Shown: positions 8,711 through 15,329 of the stretch, piece after piece
Numbering within the stretch: the stretch's first letter is position 1
How the letters are laid out: each line of letters begins with the position of its first letter
Source of the DNA: Streptomyces prunicolor NBRC 13075
GTDB lineage: Bacteria > Actinomycetota > Actinomycetes > Streptomycetales > Streptomycetaceae
Reading direction: 5' to 3'
Length of the DNA stretch: 64,000 nt
Assembly: GCF_000367365.1 (NCBI RefSeq)
Contig: NZ_BARF01000050.1
Span: 170,115 to 234,114, forward strand
The notes under the pieces: generated by a model
Told to the model about the DNA's origin: nothing
Database searches by the model: none
What the model saw: the letters and a program-made list of their open reading frames with translations, nothing else
Made by a program: the position numbers and the translations under genes

Positions 8711-9886
8711 GTGAACGATCTCGCAGCACCTCTGCGCCGGGCGGCCCCGGCCCTCCTCGGGTACGCCGCCGTCCGCGCCCTGGGCCTGGTGGTGCTCGCG
8801 GTGTGGAGCGCGGCGCGCGGCAAGAGCGCCCACACCTTGCTGACAGCGCGGTGGGACGCCCTCTGGTACACCCGGGTCGCCGACCTCGGTTACGGATACG
8901 AGGTCCGCCTCCCGAACGGCGACGTCCACTCGAACCTCGCCTTCTTCCCCCTGCTGCCCTGGCTGGAAAGGCTCATACACGCGATTTCCCCGCTGTCGTA
9001 CGCCGACGGCGGTCTCATGGTGAGCGTGCTCGCCTCGCTGGCTGCGGCCTGGGGGATCTTCGCCGTCGTTGAGCTCGTCTACGGCGGTCGCGTGGCCGTG
9101 TGTGCCGTACTCCTGTGGGCCGTACTCCCCGTCGGGATCGTGCAGTCGATGGCGTACAGCGAGTCGCTCTTCACCGCGCTCGCCGCCTGGTCCCTGTACG
9201 CCGTGCTGACGGGCCGCTGGGTGACGGCGGGCACGCTCGCCCTGCTGGCCGGGCTGACGCGGCCCGTGGGGCTCGCGGTCGTCGCCGCGGTGTGGGTCGC
9301 GGGCATCACCTCGTTCACCGGATTCACCCCGCGCGCGGAGGCCTCTTTCGTGCGGGACCGCAGCCCGGCGCCCGCGCCCGGCGCGCGGATCTGGCCGCGC
9401 GCCCTCGGGATGGCGATCGCACCCCTGGGCGCCGCCGGGTACGTCCTGTGGGTCGGACACCGTACCGGCAAGGGCCCGTTCGGCTATCTGGACGTGCAGG
9501 CGGGCTGGCGCAACGGTTTCGACGGGGGCGCCGCCTTCGCCCGTTTCGTCGGCGACAAGTTCACGTCGTTCCCCTCGGCCCTGGCCGGGGTGGGGCTGAT
9601 CGTCGGGGTCGGGCTGGTGCTCTGGCTGTACGTCGTGGGCGTCCGGCAGGGCCAGCCGCTGCCCCTGCTGGTGTACACGGGGGTCGTCACCGCGCTCGCG
9701 CTGTGCGCGTCGAGCTACTTCGGCTCGAAGCCGCGCCTGCTGATGCCCGCCTTCCCCCTGCTGCTCCCCCTCGCACTCGCCCTGGCGCGGCTGCGTACCT
9801 CCAGGTCAGCATGGGTGGTGGGCGGTGTCGCGGCGGCATCGGCGGTGTACGGGGCGTTCTGGCTGAACGGATCCGGCCCGCCCTGA
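8711..9886 (+). CDS. GT-C type mannosyltransferase, PIG-V-like integral membrane protein
   Basis: About 391 residues with roughly nine to ten hydrophobic segments. The region just after the first helix carries ARWDALWYTRVADLGYGY followed by SNLAFFPLLPWLER, the pattern of the PIG-V (GPI mannosyltransferase 2-like) family, where the acidic residue near the first loop is catalytic. Bacterial members are thought to add sugars from polyprenyl-phosphate donors to lipids, proteins or cell-wall polymers outside the membrane. I take the GTG at 8711 (VNDLAAPL) as start; upstream codons in the same frame are non-coding in character. The ribosome-binding site is weak. Substrate unknown. Confidence 0.78.
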   Translation: MNDLAAPLRRAAPALLGYAAVRALGLVVLAVWSAARGKSAHTLLTARWDALWYTRVADLGYGYEVRLPNGDVHSNLAFFPLLPWLERLIHAISPLSYADGGLMVSVLASLAAAWGIFAVVELVYGGRVAVCAVLLWAVLPVGIVQSMAYSESLFTALAAWSLYAVLTGRWVTAGTLALLAGLTRPVGLAVVAAVWVAGITSFTGFTPRAEASFVRDRSPAPAPGARIWPRALGMAIAPLGAAGYVLWVGHRTGKGPFGYLDVQAGWRNGFDGGAAFARFVGDKFTSFPSALAGVGLIVGVGLVLWLYVVGVRQGQPLPLLVYTGVVTALALCASSYFGSKPRLLMPAFPLLLPLALALARLRTSRSAWVVGGVAAASAVYGAFWLNGSGPP

Positions 9887-9935
9887 TCCACTCGGCGCGC
9901 CCATGATCCACTCGCCATGCCCCATGATCCACTCG
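9881..9935 (+). repeat. Three phased 14-bp direct repeats after the mannosyltransferase gene
   Basis: CCMTGATCCACTCG occurs at 9881-9894, 9901-9914 and 9922-9935 (the first copy has CCC in place of CCA and includes the gene's stop codon). Spacings of 20 and 21 bases equal two helical turns, so bound proteins would face the same side. The remaining 9936-10164 spacer is AT-rich for this genome and probably holds the promoter of the PAP2 gene. Confidence 0.65.
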
Positions 9936-10164
9936 TCACGCTCCATGAGCGCCCGGCCAATTTCACCCCAGCATTTGGTGAACTAATTCATAAGGGCCAT
10001 AAAACTCGACCCGGCATGATCAAAGGAATTGAAGGACGGAGCCGACCGGGATTGCGGAATCCTCGGAAATAAACCTGCCGCTGAGAGCTTTCCCACATCA
10101 CATCGTCATCACAAAGCCGCTGTTTCGACGGGGATCCACACTCACTCGCTGTAACGTCGATTGG

Positions 10165-11205
10165 GTGCGTACCGAAGGAAACCTCACCCGTCTGGACCGG
10201 GTGTTCGCGAGGCTGGACCGTGAACCTGAACGGCCGGCCAACATCGATGTGCCGAAGATGAGCCGGCACAGGGCCGTGCTCTTTGTGGCGACCCTGGCCT
10301 TCTATCTGGCCATCGTGTGGCTCGTCGTGACCACGTCCTGGCTGGTCCGGTTCGACTGGCAGGTCATGTTCTTCCGGCCGTACCAGCAGTGGGCCGGCAT
10401 CCACTGGTTCGTCGACTACTACGTGGTCCTGGGCCAGCGCGGCCCGACCGCGGTGATGGTCGCGGCCTGGCTGGGCTGGCGCTCCTGGCGGCAGCACACG
10501 CTGCGCCCGCTGCTGACCCTGGGCACCTTGCTGCTGCTGCTGAACATCACGGTCGGCGCCGCGAAGCTCGGCATGGGCCGCCTCGGCCCGCACTACGCCA
10601 CCGTCATCGGCTCGAACGAGATGGGCCTCGGCGGCGATATATTCCCCAGCGGCCACACCGCCAACGCGGTCGTGACCTGGGGAATTCTGGCGTATCTGGC
10701 CTCCACGCCGGCCGCCCGCCGCTGGCTGTCCGCCGCCTCCGCGGTGACCTCCCTCGGCGTCGGTCTCGCCACGGTCTACCTCGGTACGCACTGGCTGAGC
10801 GATGTGCTGCTCGGGTGGGCCGCCGGTCTGCTGGTCCTGCTCGCCCTCCCCTGGTGCGAGCCGCTGATCGCCCTGGCCGAGACCCGGATCTTCGACCTGC
10901 GCGACCGCTGGCGCGCCCGTCGCGGCCGTACGGCACCCGCCCCCGTGCCCGCCTCGCCGGTCACCGCACCGGTGCTGCTCAAGCCACGCGCCTCCTCGGG
11001 CGACGAGGTCCCGGCGGCCCGCGAGACGGTCACCGCGAGCCGTTCGGCCCGGCCGCCCGCCCATCTCGCCCCGGGCCCGCACACGACCCGCTCGGAGCGC
11101 ACCCCGGTCACCCCGATCGGCAGCCGCCGCCCGCCGCACCCGGACCGTGTGGCGCGCGGCACCACCCCGGCCACGGCCGCCGCCCGTCCGGCGACGGGCG
11201 GCTGA
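10165..11205 (+). CDS. PAP2-family membrane phosphatase
   Basis: A 346-residue integral membrane phosphatase. Five or six hydrophobic helices span residues 35-235, and the catalytic motifs of type 2 phosphatidic acid phosphatases appear in order: KLGMGRLGP (about 133), PSGHT (161-165, catalytic histidine) and GTHWLSD (207-213). Family members hydrolyse lipid phosphates or undecaprenyl pyrophosphate outside the membrane. The last 100 residues are Pro/Arg/Ala-rich and predicted to be cytoplasmic and disordered. The start is a GTG; no strong ribosome-binding site is visible, and the gene may be monocistronic, as a terminator follows. Confidence 0.88.
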   Translation: MRTEGNLTRLDRVFARLDREPERPANIDVPKMSRHRAVLFVATLAFYLAIVWLVVTTSWLVRFDWQVMFFRPYQQWAGIHWFVDYYVVLGQRGPTAVMVAAWLGWRSWRQHTLRPLLTLGTLLLLLNITVGAAKLGMGRLGPHYATVIGSNEMGLGGDIFPSGHTANAVVTWGILAYLASTPAARRWLSAASAVTSLGVGLATVYLGTHWLSDVLLGWAAGLLVLLALPWCEPLIALAETRIFDLRDRWRARRGRTAPAPVPASPVTAPVLLKPRASSGDEVPAARETVTASRSARPPAHLAPGPHTTRSERTPVTPIGSRRPPHPDRVARGTTPATAAARPATGG

Positions 11206-11258
11206 CCCCGCCCCGGACCGCGGGGCCGGTACGCACAACCATCCCCGCGCATCAAGAA

Positions 11259-11288
11259 GGCCCCCGTTCCTCCAGCGGAACCGGGGCC
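11259..11288. terminator. Bidirectional terminator after the PAP2 gene
   Basis: Twelve-base arms GGCCCCCGTTCC and GGAACCGGGGCC pair with one mismatch around a 6-base loop, between two converging genes. Confidence 0.8.
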
Positions 11289-11344
11289 TTCGTCGCATCT
11301 GCGCTCAACGTGTACGGCCAACGTGTGCGGCCAACGTGGTGCGC

Positions 11345-11569
11345 TCAGCCCTTCCAGGCGCGCGTCACCGTGCCGTTCTCGACCTCGAAGTTGAGCCGTC
11401 CCACGCGGAACTCCATGGTGATGATCGCCCCCGGCGGCAGCGACCGCACGCTCGACCACCCGCGCTCCCGCGCGAGCCGCTCGGCCTCTGTCCCGTCGAG
11501 GCCCACATAGCTGTTCGGACTGTCCTGGGGCTCTGCCGGTGGAGTCGGAATGGATGCCATGCCCGCCAC
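11345..11569 (-). CDS. I78-family peptidase inhibitor
   Basis: A 74-residue protein matching the proteinase inhibitor I78 fold: YVGLDGTEAERLARERGW, then VRSLPPGAIITMEFRVGRLNFEVENGTVTRAWKG, which is essentially the whole conserved domain. Fungal members inhibit serine proteases; the bacterial cytoplasmic copies have no proven target. There is no signal peptide. The GTG start at 11569 follows GAGGGG with normal spacing; an internal ATG at 11560 is the alternative. It stands alone, convergent with the PAP2 gene. Confidence 0.85.
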   Translation of the reverse strand: MAGMASIPTPPAEPQDSPNSYVGLDGTEAERLARERGWSSVRSLPPGAIITMEFRVGRLNFEVENGTVTRAWKG

Positions 11570-11823
11570 GCTAGCCCCTCTTCTCCTCTCTCCGTCCCTC
11601 TCCGGTCACACTTCTGTCACAGGATCAGGACGTGTGTTTTGTGCTGCATCCCTCACACGTATGAGCGGTTCCGTACGTCTTCCGCAGGCATTCGAACGTA
11701 ATTCCCGCCTGTCGGTCCGGCTCACCGAATAGCCCAACGGAAAGGTGCCGCGAGAACCGGCCGGGCGCCCCATTCCTTTCCGATTCCGTGCCGTACGGCG
11801 GAAGCTGACGCCGCATAAGAGTT

Positions 11824-12825
11824 TCACCGTTTCAGCACAGAATCGCCGTCGGCTCCCCGGCCGTGCCGGTCCAGCGCCCGGGACAGCCGGTCCCGGGCCG
11901 TCCTGATCGTCTCGGTCAGCCCGACGGGCTCCAGGACCTCGAAGTCGAAGCCCATCATCATCACGTGGATCACCATCAGGTCGAGGTTCGGGGCCCCGGT
12001 CCGCAGCAGACAGGCGTCCGGTCCGTCGGCCTCCAGCGTCCCGGCGGACGGTGAGATCCGCTCGGCGGCCTCCTGGAGGGGCACGAGCAACCGTACGACG
12101 GCGTGGGAGGCGTACGCGCGCGTGGAGACCCCTTTCGAGACGTACGCGGCGAGGTCCTCCGCCGGTGGTGTGCGCGGGGTGAAGCGCGGCCCGTGCGGCG
12201 GCCGGGGCGTGACGCGGTCGACGCGGAAGGTGCGCCAGTCCTCGCGGTCCAGGTCCCAGGCAACGAGATACCAGCGGCGCTCGGTGCACACCAGGCGGTG
12301 CGGTTCGACGCTGCGGCGGGTGGGTGTGCTGTCGTGGCTCTCGTAGTCGAAGCGCACCCGCTCGGCGTCCCGGCACAGGGCGGCCAGCTCGGTCAGCACG
12401 GCCGGGTCGACGGCGGACGGCAGCGTGCTGTGCAGCATCGGCACGGTGAACGCGTTGAGGGCGCCCACCCGGCGGCGCAGCCGGTTCGGCAGCACCTGTT
12501 CGAGCTTGGTCAGGGCGCGTACGGAGGTCTCGCCGATGCCCTCGATGCCCTGCCCGGCGGCGGTGCGCAGCCCGACCGCCACGGCGACCGCCTCGTCGTC
12601 GTCCAGCAGCAGCGGCGGCAACTCGGCGCCCGCGCCCAGCTGGTAGCCGCCACCCGTGCCGGGACTGGCGTTGACGGGATACCCCAGTTCCCGCAGCCGG
12701 TCCACGTCCCGGCGCACGGTACGCGGGGTGACCCCGAGCCGGTCGGCCAGGTCGGCGCCGGACCACTCGCGGTGGGCCTGGAGCAGCGAGAGCAGGCGCA
12801 GGAGTCGTGCCGAGGTCTCCAACAT
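11824..12825 (-). CDS. HTH/WYL-domain transcriptional regulator (PafC/YafY type)
   Basis: About 333 residues. An N-terminal HTH_11 winged helix (RLLRLLSLLQAHREWSGADLA, RTVRRDVDRLRELGYPV) is followed by a WYL ligand-sensing domain (about 140-220, with RRSVEPHRLVCTERRWYLVAWDL) and a WCX C-terminal extension. WYL regulators sense nucleic acid fragments or small ligands; PafBC members activate the DNA-damage regulon. The ATG at 12825 begins the conserved part; a TTG six codons upstream is an alternative. The neighbouring lipoprotein genes on the same strand lie upstream, and co-transcription is possible because only about 60 bases separate them. Confidence 0.88.
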   Translation of the reverse strand: MLETSARLLRLLSLLQAHREWSGADLADRLGVTPRTVRRDVDRLRELGYPVNASPGTGGGYQLGAGAELPPLLLDDDEAVAVAVGLRTAAGQGIEGIGETSVRALTKLEQVLPNRLRRRVGALNAFTVPMLHSTLPSAVDPAVLTELAALCRDAERVRFDYESHDSTPTRRSVEPHRLVCTERRWYLVAWDLDREDWRTFRVDRVTPRPPHGPRFTPRTPPAEDLAAYVSKGVSTRAYASHAVVRLLVPLQEAAERISPSAGTLEADGPDACLLRTGAPNLDLMVIHVMMMGFDFEVLEPVGLTETIRTARDRLSRALDRHGRGADGDSVLKR

Positions 12826-12888
12826 GGTCGAAGTGTCTATCAAGGACGGTCTGGATCAAGGGCGCCCCTGTGTCGGCGGCGATCTGCA

Positions 12889-14199
12889 TCAAGGGCTGTA
12901 CGGCAGTTGTGGCACATCGAAACAGGTGCTGTTCATGTCCCCTTGCGGGACCCACCCCTTGCCGTCCTGCCACCGGGCCACCGACAGGCACGTCCTGCGT
13001 GTCTTCGGCGGCTCGGCAAACCGCTCGAAGGAGACCGGAACCAACAGCCCGTCCGCGGTGTAGTTCTCGCTCCGGTTCATGAAGCCGTCGACGCACGCGC
13101 GCGTGGCGCCCGTTTTCGTCTTCGCGCACGCCTTTGCCGCGTCCGTGAACCACATCGCCGCCGCCCACCCCTCCAACTGCCACTGGGAATGCGCCTTCAG
13201 CCCCTTCGTCGCGTCCCGGAACTCCCGTACGGCCGCCTGGGAGGTGTCGTCGAAGTCTCGGCTGGACCCGGTCGCCCACAGCGCGTTGCGGCAGCGCGGG
13301 GAGTTCTTGTAGTCCTCGGGGACGGTGGACGTCCAGTTCTGTACGTTCGTCACCTTGGCGATGACCTTCGCGCCGACCTGGTCCATCGCCTCGCACAACT
13401 GGGCGTTCCCGTGCGTGTCGATGGCGTCGAAGACGAGGTCGGCGCCCTGCTGCTTCAGGTCCGCCGCCGCGGCACGGAAGTTGGGCAGCGCGAAGTCCAC
13501 CTGCTCGCTGACGACCTTGTAGCCCTCGGCCTTCAGCCCCTGCTCGACGAGGCGGGCGTAGGCGGCGGACGCGGCCTGGTTGTACGACACGACGGCGGCG
13601 GTACGGGCGCCCTGCTCGCGCTTGAAGTACCGGTAGACCTCCGTGCCGCCGTACAACTTCCCGCCCCAGCCCGGAGTCCCGGCGCGGGGCGCGAGGCTGC
13701 CGTAGATGCCGTACAGGTGCGGGTACGTGTCGTAGGCCGCGCCGATGGGCTGGCCGCCGATGTCGGGCACGCGCGCGTGGGAGACGCGGGAGGCGCCCGC
13801 GTAGTCGAGGGCGGTGGTGGCGACCAGGGCGACGACGGCGTCCCCATCGGCCCCGTCGACGAGTTGATGCACGCACGCGTTGTTGCCGACACCGCTGCCG
13901 CCGTCGTCGCACAGGCGCACCTGGACCGGGTGCCCGGCGATGCCCCCGCGCGCGTTGAGGCGGTCGAAGTACGCCTGGGCGCCGTCGCGGGGGCCGGTGA
14001 AGGTGTCGCCGCCGACCGGGCTCGTCGCGCTGGTGATGATGCCGACGCGGATCGGTGTGCCGCTACTGGGCACGGGCGTACGGGAGTTGCCGTGCTCGAA
14101 GTCGCTCTCCGGGAGGCGGCTGCCGCAGGCCGTGCCCGCGAGGAGCAGCAGCACCGCGGCAGCGGCCTCAGCAGCCCGCCCCGGGCGACTGCGAGGCAT
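12889..14199 (-). CDS. Periplasmic-binding-type lipoprotein, branched-chain amino acid ABC importer family
   Basis: A 436-residue Peripla_BP_6 (Leu/Ile/Val-binding-like) lipoprotein. It begins with a basic stretch, a hydrophobic core and the lipobox LAGTAC (Cys about 25), so it is exported and anchored to the membrane. The opening IRVGIITSATSPVGGDTFTGPRDGAQAYFDRLNARGGIAG is typical of the family's first lobe. It most likely delivers an amino acid, amide or related ligand to the permease/ATPase encoded on the opposite strand 1.1 kb away. Its start lies inside the end of the upstream lipoprotein gene (32-base overlap), showing they form one operon. Confidence 0.88.
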   Translation of the reverse strand: MPRSRPGRAAEAAAAVLLLLAGTACGSRLPESDFEHGNSRTPVPSSGTPIRVGIITSATSPVGGDTFTGPRDGAQAYFDRLNARGGIAGHPVQVRLCDDGGSGVGNNACVHQLVDGADGDAVVALVATTALDYAGASRVSHARVPDIGGQPIGAAYDTYPHLYGIYGSLAPRAGTPGWGGKLYGGTEVYRYFKREQGARTAAVVSYNQAASAAYARLVEQGLKAEGYKVVSEQVDFALPNFRAAAADLKQQGADLVFDAIDTHGNAQLCEAMDQVGAKVIAKVTNVQNWTSTVPEDYKNSPRCRNALWATGSSRDFDDTSQAAVREFRDATKGLKAHSQWQLEGWAAAMWFTDAAKACAKTKTGATRACVDGFMNRSENYTADGLLVPVSFERFAEPPKTRRTCLSVARWQDGKGWVPQGDMNSTCFDVPQLPYSP

Positions 14200-14722
14200 C
14201 GCCGCTCAACGCCACCAGCGCGCACAGGGTGTTGACGGACACCTTCCAAGTGCCGCCCTGTTGCACGGCCGTCCCGGAGGCGTTCGGGAGGGCGGTGGCG
14301 CCGTTCAGGGTGAGGCTGTAGGTCACGGTCGCCTTGGTCGCCGCGGTGAACTCGACCTTCTGGACGTCCGCTTGGACCTGCCCGCCGCGCTTGTCGCCGC
14401 TGAAGGCCTTCAGGACCGGGCCCATCTGCTCGCCGTTCTCCAGGACGGCCTGTTTGTCCGCGCTGGAGCTGGCCGGGTCGAAGAACGTCTTCCAGTTGGC
14501 CTTGATCTGGGTCGTCGCGGCGGCCGGGTCGGCGGGCGCGGTCGCCGGTGCGCTCGTCGGCTGCTCGACGGACGGGGTGGGCGGTGGTGCGCTGCCGCCG
14601 CCCCCGCTGTCGTCGCTGCAGGCCGCGAGGGCCGGGCCGAGCACGAGGACCAGGGCGGCGGCAACTACCGTGCCCCGCACGCGCCTTGTGTTCCTTCGCC
14701 TGAGGTCGCTCCCGAGAACCAT
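14168..14722 (-). CDS. MTB12-like lipoprotein
   Basis: About 184 residues. The N-terminus has a basic region, a hydrophobic segment and the lipobox ALAAC, then a Gly/Ser/Pro/Thr-rich spacer. The folded C-terminal part (AATTQIKANWKTFFDPASSSADKQAVLENGEQM read in short blocks) resembles the low-molecular-weight antigen MTB12 domain of mycobacteria. Function is unknown; the domain resembles NTF2-like folds. I use the ATG at 14722 since the signal peptide follows directly; a longer frame adds unconserved residues. The gene ends 32 bases inside the binding-lipoprotein gene. That tight coupling suggests a role with the importer, which is inference. Confidence 0.78.
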   Translation of the reverse strand: MVLGSDLRRRNTRRVRGTVVAAALVLVLGPALAACSDDSGGGGSAPPPTPSVEQPTSAPATAPADPAAATTQIKANWKTFFDPASSSADKQAVLENGEQMGPVLKAFSGDKRGGQVQADVQKVEFTAATKATVTYSLTLNGATALPNASGTAVQQGGTWKVSVNTLCALVALSGDASQSPGAGC

Positions 14723-14844
14723 CTGGCTCACCGCCGGGTGTCGTTCCGGGCCGTGCTCGCCCGGTGTTTTCAGGTCAGGTGTCAGAAGGCATAGTGCAAG
14801 CCATTGGCCGGCATGGACAGACACCCGACGTGTGGGGGCCGTAA

Positions 14845-15321
14845 ATGCGGACAGCCCGACTGCGGACCGTGCACCCCGCCCTGTGGGCCGGCTGGGCCGT
14901 GCTCGCCGCCGGCGCGGTCCTGTGCGTGATCGGCTGGTACGGCGTCTCCGGCGAGCGCTACGCGGAACGCCAACTCCCCTACCTGGCCTCCTGTACGATC
15001 CCCGGCGCCGCGCTGATCGTCGCCGCCGCGATCCTCCTCACGCACGGCCGCAGCGCCCTCGCCGCCGCGCGCGTGGAGGAGCTGTACGGCCTTCTCGTGG
15101 CCGCCGAACCCGTCGACGCCGAGGAGTCCGATCAGACCGCCGCGGCGCCCATAGCCATCAGCGGAGACCTGCTGATGGTGCCGGGCGGCACGCTGTGGCA
15201 CCGCGCGGACTGCCCGTTGGTCGCCGGGAAGCCCGAAGCGGTGCCGGTGGACGCGAAGTTGGTGGCGAACGGCGAGCTGAGCCCCTGCCCGATCTGCGAA
15301 CCCGCCGAAGCCGACGACTGA
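14845..15321 (+). CDS. Small membrane protein with possible metal-binding C-terminus
   Basis: A 158-residue protein with two predicted membrane helices (about 13-33 and 53-72) and a soluble C-terminal half. The latter contains WHRADCPLVAGK and, 25 residues on, CPICEPA: an H-x3-C ... C-x2-C arrangement that could bind zinc. I do not recognise a named family. It is the first gene of the rightward operon that continues eight bases later with the fused permease/ATPase, and its start lies 122 bases from the divergent lipoprotein operon. A GGGGG ribosome-binding site precedes the ATG. A role in assembly or regulation of the importer is plausible but unproven. Confidence 0.75.
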   Translation: MRTARLRTVHPALWAGWAVLAAGAVLCVIGWYGVSGERYAERQLPYLASCTIPGAALIVAAAILLTHGRSALAAARVEELYGLLVAAEPVDAEESDQTAAAPIAISGDLLMVPGGTLWHRADCPLVAGKPEAVPVDAKLVANGELSPCPICEPAEADD

Positions 15322-15329
15322 CGCCCCCG

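Noticed and set aside
14334..15329. 332-codon N-terminal extension of the fused transporter frame
   Set aside because: It crosses the gene for the small membrane protein and the divergent promoter region; the permease starts naturally at the ATG at 15330.
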